From Paracoccaceae bacterium (GTDB taxonomy: Bacteria > Pseudomonadota > Alphaproteobacteria > Rhodobacterales > Rhodobacteraceae), in the NCBI GenBank assembly GCA_024226455.1, contig JAAELR010000336.1, positions 1 to 62,301 of the forward strand: a stretch of DNA of 62,301 nt, in the 5' to 3' direction. A program made the position numbers and the translations under genes. Under the pieces are notes generated by a model, which worked only from the letters and a program-made list of their open reading frames with translations, was not told the origin of the DNA and did no database searches. Positions 1 through 9,620 of the stretch are shown piece after piece; the first letter of the stretch is position 1, and every line of letters starts with the position of its first letter.

Positions 1-223
1 CAGCCCGATTGTCCGGACCACGGTCGATGAAGTCTCCCAGAAAGACGATCTGTCGATCCGGATCTGGGTGGGTCCAACCAAGCGCGTTCCGCCGCCACCC
101 CAGCCCAGCGAGGGCAGCGTCGAGTTTGACGGATTGGCCGTGGGTGTCTGGAATGATGTCAAATGGGTACATGCGGGCATCCTGGATTTGTTCTCGGTAC
201 TTGGTTTGGCTCAGCCTCCGCAT
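1..223 (-). CDS. Metallophosphoesterase, N-terminal part (runs off the left edge)
   Basis: Open frame on the minus strand that enters the window edge without a stop, so only about the first 74 residues are visible. It contains the start of a calcineurin-like phosphoesterase fold: the metal-binding segment FDIIPDTHGQ, followed about 35 residues later by IVFLGDFIDRGPDNR, the GD-x-(I/V)-DRG signature of PPP-type and ApaH-like phosphatases. In the family the Asp/His of the first motif and the Asp of the second bind the two catalytic metals. The ATG at 223 gives the longest frame; the ATG at 172 (MYPFDIIPDTHG) starts right before the first motif and may be the true start. The substrate (phosphoprotein or dinucleotide) cannot be told from this part. 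Confidence 0.85.
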   Translation of the reverse strand, partial: MRRLSQTKYREQIQDARMYPFDIIPDTHGQSVKLDAALAGLGWRRNALGWTHPDPDRQIVFLGDFIDRGPDNRA

Positions 224-1005
224 CGACCTGAACCAATCCGAGGTTCTTGAACGCTAGCTGTGCCAAAATGGTTTGTCATCAGGGGTTTCGGTGAGTGAAT
301 GGGATGCGAACCTACCCAAGCAATCCGCCACTTTACGCTGGTATCCCGAGCAACGCGCCTATCGCGTGTTCTGGCTATGTTGCCGTCGATATCATTCGGA
401 ACGCGCGTTTGGGTTTTGGCGGGGTTCGCAGGCAGGCCATTGAAAAGTAATGCAAAAAGTGGACCGAACCGCAACGGGCGAGGTTCGCCCAAACTGAGAC
501 TGAGGGCTATTCTGAGCCCAGCCTCGGCTAGGCGGCGCGTCTATGAGGTTCGGTCGGTTTCCGCAAACCCCTTTGATAACACGGAAAAATCCATGCCCGC
601 CAGGGCTGTGTCACTGGTTCGCAATGGGGATAATGGCGGGCAATTGGAGATTCGCACCGATGGTTCGGTGCCCGAAGACACCTATGCGCAGCTGTGAGAT
701 GTTTCGAAAACATCTGGGAAATCCTGGGCTCGGCAGGCATGTGACCGGGCGATGTGGCGCATGTTTCGGGTTATGTGGCCGATTGCAGACTCCAGGTGAG
801 CACCAGCATCACGGTTCCGGCCACCGCTCCACCGGCGATGCAGTGGATCGAGGCGGCCTCGCCGACATCATCGGTGCGGGCGGGTCCCGTCCTTCGGTTG
901 GTCCGCGTGGCGCGGGTCGGTTCAGGGGTGTTCAGGTCGCGTTTCGCCAAGTCGTCCTTCGGGTCTGCTTCGGCTCGTGGGCGCGGGCCCGGTTGACCCA
1001 CGCTG
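224..1005. other. Gene-poor stretch, no recognised gene
   Basis: About 780 bases between the metallophosphoesterase start and the end of the molybdopterin oxidoreductase. Open frames exist on both strands but their translations are rich in Arg, Pro and Ser and match no family I recognise. The only frame with some protein character is the small one at 771-1001, listed separately. The stretch must hold the promoter of the leftward phosphoesterase. I see no RNA gene or clear terminator. Confidence 0.5.
771..1001 (-). CDS. Possible small protein with a C-terminal hydrophobic segment
   Basis: A frame of about 76 residues that could start at a GTG five bases after the stop codon of the molybdopterin oxidoreductase and would be read in the same transcript. 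The N-terminal two thirds is charged and rich in Arg, Thr and Pro; the C-terminus (HCIAGGAVAGTVMLVLTW) could be one membrane helix. No convincing ribosome binding site is visible and I recognise no family. It may be a chance frame. Confidence 0.25.
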   Translation of the reverse strand: MGQPGPRPRAEADPKDDLAKRDLNTPEPTRATRTNRRTGPARTDDVGEAASIHCIAGGAVAGTVMLVLTWSLQSAT

Positions 1006-3165
1006 TTACTGTGAGCCCGCTGCCGCCGGCCGCACATCACATAGCAACGCCTTGTAGACCGGGAAGCCGGAGATCGGGTCGCAGTTTTCCGGGTCGGTCA
1101 GCACATTGACATTGCACGACTGCCAGGCCGCCGGCCCGACGGGATTGCCGCCACCCATATTGGCCTCGACGCAGCCCGGCATGATGTCTTCGGTCAGGAA
1201 GGCGTGGAACCGAACAGCCCCGCGCGGCGTGGTGACATCCACTGCCATGCCGTCCTCGATACCGCGCGCAGCCGCGTCCCGGGGATGTAGCCAGACCTGA
1301 GGCAGGGGCTGCAGCGCATTGAGGCCGGGGATGTTGTGATGCTGGGTGCGGAAGGCCGACTGTGTACGGGCGCCCGAATTGAAGACCAGTGGGTATTTCG
1401 CCGCCGTCCCAGGCGCGGCGATCGGCCCCTCGGTCGGCTCGACATACACCGGCAGAGCGTCATAGCCGTGGCCGCGCAGCCATTCCGAGGTGAACTCGAA
1501 CTTTCCGGTCGGTGTCGCGAAACCGGGCTTGCCGTCGGCTCGCAGCTCGCCGGTTTCGTACTTGTGATGCCGCATCCTGGGCATCTGCAGCTGGATGCCT
1601 TCGGGATTGGCGCGCAAATCCTCCAGCGTGATGCCCAGGCCCTCAATGCCGCGGCGGATGTTCGTCTCTTCGCTGGCTGGCCAGAGATGGCCATAGCCCA
1701 GGCGCCGGGCCAGCTCGGCAAAAATCAGATAGTCCGGCCTCGCCTCGCCCAAGGGTTCGACAACCCGTTGTCGCCATTGCGCGTAGCCGTCTTCGACATG
1801 ATAGGATTCGATCTCGAAGCCGGTGGTCGCCGGCAGAACCAGATCCGCATAAAGGCTGTCGGTGGTGGGAAACCGGTTGACGGCGACCAGCAGGTCCAGG
1901 GATTCGAAGGCCCGGCACCACAGCCCCGGATCCGGCCAGGATGTCGTGATCGAAGCGCCGCTGATGATCAGTCCGCGCACTGGATAGGGATCGCCGTCGA
2001 GGATCGCGGCGGGCAGCTCGCCGGCATGAGCCTCGTTGCGCAACTCGTGATAAACAGGATACCGCGCCGCGCCGACGGGCAGGGCGCCTGAAGCCGGCGG
2101 TTCCGTCGTGGTGCGGTTGTGCATCGGCCGATCCGGCATCTTGAAGACCTTGCCGCCCGGCGCATCGATGAAACCTCCGAGGGCCTGCAGACAAAGCACG
2201 GCACGGATCGACTGCACGCCACTGTTGGAATACTCCAGACCCGTATACATCGAGATGGCGCATCCCCTGGCCATCCCGATGGCACGGGCCAGATCGGCGA
2301 TGTCCTCTGCGGGTACGCCGGTGAGGGCCGCCGCATATCCCGGCGTAAAGGTCTGCACATACTTGCGGTAAGCATCGAAGCCATGGCACCAGCGCTCGAC
2401 GAATTCCTCGTGGTAGAGCCCCTCGGCGATCATCACATGAGCAATCGCCAGGGCCAGGGCGCCATCGGTACCGGGGCGGATCCCCAGCCATTCGGTTTTC
2501 AGACCTCTCGCGGTCTCGCTGTATCGGTGATCGATGCAGACAACGCGGGCGCCCTGTTTCTGGGCCTTCTTGATCTTCCTTATCTTGGCGGGCGGCGAAT
2601 CCGTCGCCGGATTGGCGCCCCAGATCAGAACAAGATCGGCGTTTTCGAAGTCGTCCGCCAGATGGCGGTAATGCTGGCCGAAGCAGGCTTGCGGCGCGAT
2701 CATGCCATAGGCCACAAAACACAACGCGCCCACGCCGGTCGTGTTGGGAGATCCGAATGGAAACAGCACGGAACTGGCGGAGCTTTCGCTGGTATCTACG
2801 GGCGGAAAGCTCTCCTGTACGCCGAATTCGAAATTGCCGCGCCCGGTGTACATGCAAACCGCCTCGGGACCATGACGAGCTGCGATTTCCGCCATGCCGG
2901 AGAGCCAGATATCATAGGCTTCATCCCAGCCGATGCGGGCAAATTCACCGCCCCCGCGCGGTCCGACGCGCTTTTGCGGGTAGAGCAGACGGTCCGGCGA
3001 ATAAACGATTTCACAGGCGCGAGCCCCGCGCGGACAGACGATACCCAGAGGATGCCCCTTGATCGGCGTTAATCGCTCGATCCTGCCACCGCACATATGC
3101 ACATGCACGCCACAGCCGGCATCGCAAATCCCGCAAATCGTCGTGATTTTCTCTTCGCCGACCAT
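1006..3165 (-). CDS. Molybdopterin-dependent oxidoreductase (DMSO reductase family)
   Basis: About 719 residues, the usual size for a catalytic subunit of the DMSO-reductase superfamily. A [4Fe-4S] motif opens the protein: TTICGICDAGCG gives C11-x2-C14-x3-C18 and the fourth Cys is in IVCPRG (C44). The bis-MGD-binding body follows (WGANPATDSPP; ISGASITTSWPDPG) and the C-terminal MGD domain includes VFNSGARTQSAFRTQHHN. The Cys in VGALCFVAYG sits where the Mo ligand is expected. There is no Tat or Sec signal, so the enzyme should be cytoplasmic. The start is placed at the ATG at 3165 (MVGEEKITTICG); an ATG 33 bases upstream is also possible. It stands alone, with no electron-transfer or membrane-anchor subunit nearby, so substrate and redox partner are unknown. 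It resembles thiosulfate/polysulfide-reductase-like and formate-dehydrogenase-like members. Confidence 0.85.
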   Translation of the reverse strand: MVGEEKITTICGICDAGCGVHVHMCGGRIERLTPIKGHPLGIVCPRGARACEIVYSPDRLLYPQKRVGPRGGGEFARIGWDEAYDIWLSGMAEIAARHGPEAVCMYTGRGNFEFGVQESFPPVDTSESSASSVLFPFGSPNTTGVGALCFVAYGMIAPQACFGQHYRHLADDFENADLVLIWGANPATDSPPAKIRKIKKAQKQGARVVCIDHRYSETARGLKTEWLGIRPGTDGALALAIAHVMIAEGLYHEEFVERWCHGFDAYRKYVQTFTPGYAAALTGVPAEDIADLARAIGMARGCAISMYTGLEYSNSGVQSIRAVLCLQALGGFIDAPGGKVFKMPDRPMHNRTTTEPPASGALPVGAARYPVYHELRNEAHAGELPAAILDGDPYPVRGLIISGASITTSWPDPGLWCRAFESLDLLVAVNRFPTTDSLYADLVLPATTGFEIESYHVEDGYAQWRQRVVEPLGEARPDYLIFAELARRLGYGHLWPASEETNIRRGIEGLGITLEDLRANPEGIQLQMPRMRHHKYETGELRADGKPGFATPTGKFEFTSEWLRGHGYDALPVYVEPTEGPIAAPGTAAKYPLVFNSGARTQSAFRTQHHNIPGLNALQPLPQVWLHPRDAAARGIEDGMAVDVTTPRGAVRFHAFLTEDIMPGCVEANMGGGNPVGPAAWQSCNVNVLTDPENCDPISGFPVYKALLCDVRPAAAGSQ

Positions 3166-3300
3166 GGTTTGCGCCACCCACAAGCTTCGGCACCTCATCC
3201 GGAACGCTCTGAAGGTTCGGTTTCTGTGCTGCCCCTGAAGACGATAACTTACCGAAGCCCGGGATACAAACTCGTCGATCAGCCCCGCATCTGGCCAGAA

Positions 3301-3546
3301 TCAGACCCAGACCACATTTGGACCGACGACATATTCGCATGCGAGTGCCTGGGTGATTGAGTCGACCTGATCATCATGGCGGCCGCCTGGGAAGGCCAGA
3401 ATTTCGGCTTTGGGTTCTGACAGCCACGGCGCTGATTTGGGGAACAGGACCCGATGGGACTGGAACCTAGGCGTCTGGACATGGGCTCTGGTTTGCTTTG
3501 ATTGGGTGGGCTTGATGTCTATCGTATTGAGGCCTTCCATAGCCAA
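3301..3546 (-). pseudogene. 3' remnant of a phage terminase large subunit gene
   Basis: The last ~55 codons of this minus-strand frame read like the end of a TerL nuclease domain: RFQSHRVLFPKSAPWL, then AEILAFPGGRHDDQVDSIT and QAL, ending with the stop at 3301. The block FP-x-G-x-HDDQVD-S/A-x-x-QAL is highly characteristic of the Terminase_6-type C-terminus, where the Asp residues belong to the headful nuclease site. The ATPase half (400 or more residues) is missing, as are portal, capsid and other phage genes. It is therefore a prophage scar rather than a functional packaging motor. The first ~25 codons look unrelated and probably lie beyond the breakpoint. An IS630-type fragment lies immediately beside it. 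Confidence 0.7.
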
Positions 3547-3651
3547 GCGACTGAATACTGATTATATTCTGGCATGACCTACCCTATCTCGTTTCGTCGT
3601 CATGTTCTTGCGGTCAGAGAGCGAGAGGGGCTGATATTTTCGCAGGCAGCC
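3544..3651 (+). repeat. Direct repeat, copy 1 (IS630-like 5' end)
   Basis: A stretch of 108 bases repeated in the same orientation at 61987-62094. It covers about 30 bases of upstream sequence and the first 26 codons of an IS630-type reading frame. The offset is constant (58,443 bases), so there are no indels between the copies. Confidence 0.85.
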
Positions 3652-3663
3652 CCGTCAGTATAG
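3574..3663 (+). pseudogene. IS630-type transposase, N-terminal fragment
   Basis: Thirty codons beginning MTYPISFRRHVLAVRE, then a stop. MTYPI-x-FRR-x-x-LAVRE-x-EGL is the start of the helix-turn-helix protein of IS630-family elements. The piece and 30 bases upstream of it (3544-3651) align without gaps to 61987-62094 near the right edge, with about nine mismatches by eye. After 3651 the similarity stops abruptly, so this copy is truncated and its catalytic DDE domain is absent. Confidence 0.75.
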
Positions 3664-3798
3664 CCGGCAGATGCGGTCGAGAGGTTTTCCAGCGCGGGCC
3701 ATAGGTCGAGCCAGTTCGAAAGGCCGCGCATTGGCCCGCATCAGAAAACCCTCATCGCAAAGCCCGCCATATCGCCAGGCCCGACAACATGGTGGCCG
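3664..3798. other. Degenerate sequence between the mobile-element scar and the ABC operon
   Basis: Sequence following the truncated IS630 fragment. No gene, hairpin or repeat is recognised. The downstream end of the YadH-type permease gene begins at 3799. Confidence 0.4.
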
Positions 3799-4560
3799 TC
3801 AGCTCTTGATCCGCCAGCCGGTGCGGAAGATCCACCAGATGACGCCAAGGCAGGCCCCGGTGAAGCCCAGGATCGCCAGCAGGCTCAGCCCCAGCGACAC
3901 GTCCGCCAGCCCGAAGAACGCCCAGCGGAAGCCAGAGATCAGGTAGACCACTGGGTTGAACAGCGTGATCGTCTGCCAAACCGGCGGCAGCATCGAGCTT
4001 GAGTAGAAGGCCCCGCCCAGAAACACCAGCGGCGTGACGATCAGCAGCGGCACCAGTTGCAACTGCTCGAAATTCTTCGCCCAGATGCCGATGATGAAGC
4101 CAAACAGGCTGAACGACAGGCAGGTCAGCGCCAGAAACACCAGCATCCAGACCGGGTGCTGGATCTGCATCGGCACGAACAGATAGGCCGTGGCCAGGAT
4201 GATCAGCCCGATCATCGCCGATTTCGTCGCCGCCGCGCCGACATATCCGATGACGATCTCCAGAAAAGAGATCGGGGCCGACAGCAGTTCATAGATCGTG
4301 CCGATGAATTTCGGGAAATAGATGCCGAAACCCGCGTTGGCGATGCTCTGGGTGATCACGCTCAGCATGATCAGCCCCGGCACGATAAAGGCACCATAGG
4401 CGACACCCTCGACCTCGCTGATCCGGCTGCCGATAGCGGTGCCGAAGACCACAAAGTACAGCGAGGTAGAGATCACCGGTGACACGATCGATTGCCAGAT
4501 GGTGCGCCAGGTGCGCGCCATCTCAAACCGGTAGATGGCCAGGATCGCCTGCCAGTTCAT
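3799..4560 (-). CDS. ABC-2 type transporter permease (YadH-like)
   Basis: A 253-residue membrane protein with about six hydrophobic segments. It has the layout of ABC-2 permeases: a basic N-terminus ([20 protein letters not shown]), an amphipathic stretch ([18 protein letters not shown]) and the family motif [18 protein letters not shown] followed by [16 protein letters not shown]. It forms the channel of an exporter with the ATPase encoded just upstream; the two genes overlap by four bases (ATGA), so they are translationally coupled. YadG/YadH-like exporters are widespread but their substrate is generally not established, and nothing nearby reveals it. Confidence 0.88.
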   Translation of the reverse strand: MNWQAILAIYRFEMARTWRTIWQSIVSPVISTSLYFVVFGTAIGSRISEVEGVAYGAFIVPGLIMLSVITQSIANAGFGIYFPKFIGTIYELLSAPISFLEIVIGYVGAAATKSAMIGLIILATAYLFVPMQIQHPVWMLVFLALTCLSFSLFGFIIGIWAKNFEQLQLVPLLIVTPLVFLGGAFYSSSMLPPVWQTITLFNPVVYLISGFRWAFFGLADVSLGLSLLAILGFTGACLGVIWWIFRTGWRIKS

Positions 4561-5489
4561 ACCGCGTTCTCCCGCACCAGATCGACGAATATGTCCTCCA
4601 GGCTCGACTGCCGCGTCTGCACGTCGCGCAGCACCAGCCCGGCGGCGGAAATATCCGTCAGCAGAGAGGTGATGCCCGGTCGCTGCCCCGGGACCGAGAC
4701 ATATCGGTAGACCAGCGAGTTCGCGTCAGGCCCGGGGCCAAGGTCGTATTTCGCCAGCGCCTCGGGGATCTCTGACACCGGCTGCTGCAGCTCGATGATC
4801 ATCTCCTTGCGCCCCATGCGCCGCATCAGCGCCCCGGTCTTTTCGACCAACAGTATCTCTCCCTTGCTGATCACCCCGACCCGGTCGGCGATTGCCTCTG
4901 CCTCTTCGATATAATGCGTGGTCAGGATGATCGTCACCCCCGCCGCCTGCAGATCGCGCACGATCTGCCACATGTCCTTGCGCAGTTCCACATCGACCCC
5001 CGCCGTGGGTTCGTCGAGAAACAGCACCCGCGGCTCGTGGCTCAGCGCCTTGGCGATCAGCACCCGCCGTTTCATGCCGCCCGACAACGCAAGGATCTGC
5101 GCGTCGCGCTTGTCCCAGAGCGACAGTTTGCGCAGCACCTCCTCAATGAAGGCGTCGTTGCGCGGCAGACCAAACAGCCCGCGCGACAGGCGCACGGTGT
5201 TTCTCACCCGCTCGAACGGTTCAAGGTTGATCTCCTGCGGCACCACCCCGATCAGCCGCCGCGCCGCGCGGTAATCGTTCACCACATCGTGGCCGCCGAC
5301 GCTGATCTGGCCGGAGGTCATGGTGGAAATACCGCAAATGATTGAAATAAGGGTAGTTTTTCCCGCCCCGTTGGGGCCCAGCAGCGCCAGGATCTCGCCC
5401 TTCTCGATATCCAGCGACACACCCTTCAGCGCGTCCAAACCATCGTCAAAAGTCTTGCGCACGTCTCGCACGGATATCATCGGCGCCAT
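4557..5489 (-). CDS. ABC transporter ATP-binding protein (YadG-like)
   Basis: A 310-residue ATPase that should power export through the YadH-like permease. Visible motifs: Walker [10 protein letters not shown] at about residues 38-46, ABC signature LSGGMKRR at about 134, Walker [14 protein letters not shown] at about 154, and switch His in ILTTH at about 192. The ~100-residue C-terminal extension after the nucleotide-binding domain is normal for DrrA/YadG-type ATPases. The start is set at 5489 because a GGGAGGG ribosome binding site lies a few bases upstream; the open frame extends 60 bases further but without such a site. It forms a two-gene operon with the permease. Confidence 0.9.
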   Translation of the reverse strand: MAPMISVRDVRKTFDDGLDALKGVSLDIEKGEILALLGPNGAGKTTLISIICGISTMTSGQISVGGHDVVNDYRAARRLIGVVPQEINLEPFERVRNTVRLSRGLFGLPRNDAFIEEVLRKLSLWDKRDAQILALSGGMKRRVLIAKALSHEPRVLFLDEPTAGVDVELRKDMWQIVRDLQAAGVTIILTTHYIEEAEAIADRVGVISKGEILLVEKTGALMRRMGRKEMIIELQQPVSEIPEALAKYDLGPGPDANSLVYRYVSVPGQRPGITSLLTDISAAGLVLRDVQTRQSSLEDIFVDLVRENAV

Positions 5490-5771
5490 CGTCACCCTCC
5501 CCCGTACCCGCCCGGCTCTGGCACGCCCCCTGGGCCGGGGCAGTCCCAAGACGCCCGGTCGGAAGCCGGGCGCCTTTGCGGGTCTCAGGTTTCCGAGTTA
5601 GGTTCGCACCGGCCAAAACGCAACCCGTGCCGGTCCCGGAGCGTAATGGCCATGATTGGCGGCGCGGGCTCCGGGCCTGGCCTGGGGCCGCCATCAAGCC
5701 GCCCGGCAACCTGGCGCCAAAACGGCCCCCGTTTTTTCTGCCTGCCCGCAGCCTGCTCGCAGGTTCGTGAC
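5490..5771. other. Intergenic region with a GC-rich hairpin
   Basis: The region between the yadG-like start and the end of the 207-residue hypothetical. It holds a short inverted repeat (GCCCGG, 7-nt loop, CCGGGC) around 5553-5571. There is no T run on either side, so I do not call it a terminator. It should contain the promoter of the leftward ABC operon. Confidence 0.35.
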
Positions 5772-6395
5772 CTACAGCCCGAGCCAGCGGTTCGGCGCGG
5801 CCAGTTCTTCGTGGTGCTGCGATGCCAGCGCCCAGGCCAGCTTGAACTTGCGCCGTGTCAGGGTGGAGCCCAGCTTGGCGCGGGCAGTATCGCGGGTCAG
5901 CAGCTGGCCTCCGGAACGCATGGTAAGGATCACCTTGGCCGCATTCACCACCTCGTCGTCACGCGGCGAGTTCGCCACCTCTTCCTCCAGAAAAGTCAGC
6001 GACGATCTGTAGTTGTTGACCGGCAACACCAGCGGCAGGCTAAGAAACGGGCCGTAGCGCAGGGTCAGTTCCTCGCGCGTCGCCGCCTCGCCACCTTCCG
6101 GCGCCAGCGACGACGACCCCACCGAGCCGATCATCAGGTCGACATGCTCGTTGCTCAACTCTCGCGGGTCGGCCCAGGCCATCAGATCTTTCGAGGCCGA
6201 GACCACCGTGCCATCGGCGCCGGTAGCGCCGATCTTGGTGCTTGCGTCGCAGATGTCCCATACCGAGATCGCCAGCAACTCGCGCAGCCCGGCATAGCCC
6301 TCGTGCACCTTGCCTGCGGCCTGATAGCCCTGCAGCCGGCGAAACACCTCTGCCGTCACATCCGATACCGGCGCCCAGCCTTCGTCAAAGAACAT
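5772..6395 (-). CDS. Hypothetical protein, 207 residues
   Basis: Soluble, mixed-composition protein without signal peptide or membrane helix. I do not recognise a family. It opens MFFDEGWAPVSDVTAEVFRR and ends in a basic, Trp-containing tail (LTRRKFKLAWALASQHHEEL). Codon use resembles its neighbours, so it looks like a real, resident gene. It is divergent from the LolD-like ABC operon (132 bases between the starts), so the two may share a control region. The products on either side are both ABC exporters, but nothing ties this protein to them. Confidence 0.65.
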   Translation of the reverse strand: MFFDEGWAPVSDVTAEVFRRLQGYQAAGKVHEGYAGLRELLAISVWDICDASTKIGATGADGTVVSASKDLMAWADPRELSNEHVDLMIGSVGSSSLAPEGGEAATREELTLRYGPFLSLPLVLPVNNYRSSLTFLEEEVANSPRDDEVVNAAKVILTMRSGGQLLTRDTARAKLGSTLTRRKFKLAWALASQHHEELAAPNRWLGL

Positions 6396-6527
6396 CTCGC
6401 TGCCTCTTTCATCCCCGGCGCCCTTGCCAGCGCCCTGCCAGGCTGTCTAGCGCAGCAATCCGGCGGAATTTTGGCGGTTTGCCCCAAGTCAAGGTATCAT
6501 TGCAGGCACTGCTGATACGGTCGCCCC

Positions 6528-7253
6528 ATGGCAAGGGACATAACCGAACCCGAGGTCGTCTTTCGCACCGAAGGCGTCACCAAGGTCTATGACACCGGCG
6601 AGGTCAAGGTCTATGCCCTGGCCGGCGTCGATCTGGAGCTTCGCGAGAGCGAACTGACCGTGCTGCTGGGCGCCTCGGGCAGTGGCAAGTCGACGCTTCT
6701 CAACATCCTCGGAGGGCTCGACCATGCCACATCGGGACGGGTGTGGTTCAAGCAACTGGAACTGACGAAAATGAACGACCGGGCGCTGACCCGGTTCCGC
6801 CGCGACTATGTCGGTTTCATCTTCCAGTTCTACAACCTCGTAGCCTCGCTTTCCGCCCGCGAGAACGTGGCCCTGGTCACAGACATTGCCCCCGACCCCA
6901 TGCCTGCCGAAGAAGCGCTGGAGATTGTCGGGCTCGGTCACCGGATGGACCATTTCCCGGCAGAAATGTCGGGCGGCGAACAGCAGCGCGTCGCCATCGC
7001 CCGTGCCATCGCCAAGCGGCCGCAGGTTCTGCTGTGCGACGAACCCACCGGCGCGCTCGACAGCAAGACCGGCGTACAGGTGCTCGAAGCGCTCGACCGG
7101 ATCAACCGGGAGTTCGGCACCACCACCGCGGTGATCACCCACGCCGCCGAGATCCGCAAGATGGCGCACCGGGTGATCCGTTTCCAGGACGGCAAGATCG
7201 CCAGCACCGAATTCAACGAGACCCGCCTGCACCCGCATGAGATCGACTGGTGA
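6528..7253 (+). CDS. ABC transporter ATP-binding protein (LolD/MacB-type)
   Basis: A 241-residue ATPase of the LolD/MacB class. Walker [12 protein letters not shown] lies at about residues 46-56, Q-loop IFQFYNL at about 98, signature MSGGEQQR at about 147 and Walker [13 protein letters not shown] at about 167. It is the first gene of a three-gene operon with an FtsX-type permease (4-base overlap) and a HlyD-type adaptor. That set resembles the DevBCA/MacAB arrangement, in which a mechanotransmission-type pump passes lipids or small molecules to the periplasm or outer membrane. No TolC-like gene is present in the window. Confidence 0.9.
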   Translation: MARDITEPEVVFRTEGVTKVYDTGEVKVYALAGVDLELRESELTVLLGASGSGKSTLLNILGGLDHATSGRVWFKQLELTKMNDRALTRFRRDYVGFIFQFYNLVASLSARENVALVTDIAPDPMPAEEALEIVGLGHRMDHFPAEMSGGEQQRVAIARAIAKRPQVLLCDEPTGALDSKTGVQVLEALDRINREFGTTTAVITHAAEIRKMAHRVIRFQDGKIASTEFNETRLHPHEIDW

Positions 7254-9616
7254 TGCGGGCGCTGGAAAAGAAGCTGTTTCGCGACTTCCTGCGGCTTTGG
7301 GCGCAGGGGCTGGCCATTGCGCTGGTGCTGGCCTGCGGCGTGTCGATTTTCCTGATGTCGTTCGGTATGTTCACCGCGCTCACCGACACCCGCGCGGCCT
7401 ATTACGAACGCAACCGTTTCGCCGACGTTTTCGCCACCCTGCGCCGGGCGCCAAAAAGCCTCGCGCCCCAGATCGCCGCCATCGAAGGCGTCTTTGCCAT
7501 CGAAACCCGCGTCACCGGCAGCGCCATCCTCGACCTGCCCGGCAAGCTGCAAGGCGCCGTCGGCCAGTTCATATCGGTGCCGGTCTCGGGCGAGCCGCAT
7601 CTGAACGTGCCGCTGTTGCGTTCCGGTCGCTACCCCGACCCGCAGGCCAGTGGCGAGGTGATGGTGAACGAGCCCTTCGCGCAGGCCAACGGCTATGTGC
7701 CCGGCGACGTGATCCACGCCAACCTGAACGGCTCTTTGCGACCGCTCACCATCACCGGCACCGCGCTCAGCCCTGAGTTCATCTACACTATCGGCCCCGG
7801 CGACATGATGCCCGACAACGAGGGCTTCGGCATCCTGTGGATGTCAGAGCCGGCGCTGGCGGCAGCCTTCGACATGGCGGGAGCCTTCAACGATGTCGGC
7901 CTGCAACTGACCCGCGGCGCCAATGTGGACCAGGTGCTAGACGCGCTCGACGACCTGCTCGACCCCTACGGCGCGCAAGGTGCCCATGACCGCGCCATGC
8001 AGCAATCCAACGCCTTCATCGACGGAGAGCTGAAACAGCTGCAATCCATGGCCTATGTGCTGCCGCCGGTGTTCTTCGGCATCACCGTGTTTCTGGTGAA
8101 CATGGTGATCGGTCGCATCGTGGCGCTGGAACGATCCGAGATCGGCCTTCTGAAAGCGCTGGGCTATTCCGATATGGAGATCAGCCTGCATTATCTGGCC
8201 CTTGCCGGGCTGATCGCGCTGGTCGGCGTCGCTGCCGGTTTTGCCGTGGGCACATGGCTCAGCCGGGCGCTGGCGGTGCTCTATGCGGGGTTCTTCAACT
8301 TCCCCTACCTGATCTTCTCGGTCTCGGCGGATGTCTATATCATCTCGGGCGCGCTGGGTCTGGGCACCGCCATGGCCGGTGCGATCCGCAGCGCGCTTTC
8401 CGCCGCCCGCCTGCCGCCCGCCGTCGCCATGTCGCCGCCTGCGCCGCCCAATTACAAACACTCTCTGTTCGACCGTTTCCTGACCCTGCTGCGCCTGACC
8501 CAGCCCACCATGATGATCTTGCGCAATATTGCCCGCTGGCCGCTGCGCGCCGGTCTGACCGCGCTGGGGATCGCGCTGGCGGTTGCGGTGCTGGTCGCCT
8601 CGTCCTTTTTCGAGGACGCGCTGGGCGAGATGATCGAAACCTCGTTCTACAAATCCAACCGACAGGACGCGATGCTGATCCTGACGCGCGAGGTGCCCGA
8701 AAGCGCCATCGAGGAAATCCGCCGCCTGCCCGGCGTGCTGCAGGTCGAGGGCGTGCAGTTCCACGGCGCGGTGCTGAAGAACGGTCACCGCGAGAAACGC
8801 GTCGCCATCGAGGGACGCCCGGAAATGGCCGATCTGGCCCGCATCGTCGGCGACAAGGGCCAGGTGGTGGCGGCACCGAAAAACGGTATCCTGCTTAGCG
8901 AACGCCTTGCCTGGCAGCTCGATGTCGGCCCGGGCGACCTGCTGGAGGTCGAATTCCTGACCGGCCTGCGCGAAACCCATCAGATTCCCGTCGCCGGGGT
9001 CATCACCAGTTATATCGGGCTGGCCGCCTATATGGAGATCGGCGCGCTGGATGCCCTGATGCGCCGCTCTGCGCGGCTCGGCATGGCAAACCTGTCGCTC
9101 GACGAGGCGCAAAAGGATGAATTCCATGCCGAGGTCAAGAACCTGCCCGGGTTGGCCGGTACCGTGATGCTGGGCGACACGCTGGCCTCTTTCGAAGAGA
9201 CAATCGAGCAGAACATCACCATCTCTACCATCATCTACATGGCCGTCGCCGTGCTGATCACCGTCGGCGTCACCTATAACAGCGCCCGCATCCAGCTTTC
9301 CGAACGCGCCCGCGACCTGGCCAGTCTGCGCATCCTCGGCTTCACCAGGTCCGAGGTCAGCTATATCCTGATCGGCGAAACCGCGCTGCTGGCGCTGCTG
9401 GCGCAACCGCTCGGCTGGCTGCTGGGCGCCGGGCTGGCAACGGCGATGGTGGCGGGGTTCGAGAGTGATCTCTATTCCATCCCGCTGGTGCTGAACCGCG
9501 GCACATTCGCGTGGTCCAGCGTGGTGGTGTTGATCGCCGCCGCGGTCTCGGCGCTGCTGGTGCGCCGGCGGTTGGACAATCTGAACCTGATCGAAGTCAT
9601 GAAGACAAGGGAATGA
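7250..9616 (+). CDS. ABC transporter permease, duplicated FtsX/MacB type
   Basis: A 788-residue membrane protein with a TM helix near the N-terminus ([18 protein letters not shown]), a large extracytoplasmic domain (MacB_PCD-like), a block of three helices around residues 270-385, then a second helix-periplasmic domain-helix repeat ending in a three-helix bundle ([13 protein letters not shown] in the first half, [19 protein letters not shown] in the second). Two FtsX domains in one chain are usual for the fused permeases of this class. It works with the upstream ATPase and the downstream adaptor. Substrate unknown. Confidence 0.9.
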   Translation: MMRALEKKLFRDFLRLWAQGLAIALVLACGVSIFLMSFGMFTALTDTRAAYYERNRFADVFATLRRAPKSLAPQIAAIEGVFAIETRVTGSAILDLPGKLQGAVGQFISVPVSGEPHLNVPLLRSGRYPDPQASGEVMVNEPFAQANGYVPGDVIHANLNGSLRPLTITGTALSPEFIYTIGPGDMMPDNEGFGILWMSEPALAAAFDMAGAFNDVGLQLTRGANVDQVLDALDDLLDPYGAQGAHDRAMQQSNAFIDGELKQLQSMAYVLPPVFFGITVFLVNMVIGRIVALERSEIGLLKALGYSDMEISLHYLALAGLIALVGVAAGFAVGTWLSRALAVLYAGFFNFPYLIFSVSADVYIISGALGLGTAMAGAIRSALSAARLPPAVAMSPPAPPNYKHSLFDRFLTLLRLTQPTMMILRNIARWPLRAGLTALGIALAVAVLVASSFFEDALGEMIETSFYKSNRQDAMLILTREVPESAIEEIRRLPGVLQVEGVQFHGAVLKNGHREKRVAIEGRPEMADLARIVGDKGQVVAAPKNGILLSERLAWQLDVGPGDLLEVEFLTGLRETHQIPVAGVITSYIGLAAYMEIGALDALMRRSARLGMANLSLDEAQKDEFHAEVKNLPGLAGTVMLGDTLASFEETIEQNITISTIIYMAVAVLITVGVTYNSARIQLSERARDLASLRILGFTRSEVSYILIGETALLALLAQPLGWLLGAGLATAMVAGFESDLYSIPLVLNRGTFAWSSVVVLIAAAVSALLVRRRLDNLNLIEVMKTRE

Positions 9617-9620
9617 ACCG

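Noticed and set aside
5550-5575. Terminator from the GCCCGG/CCGGGC inverted repeat
   Set aside because: Short stem, 7-base loop and no T run on either strand.
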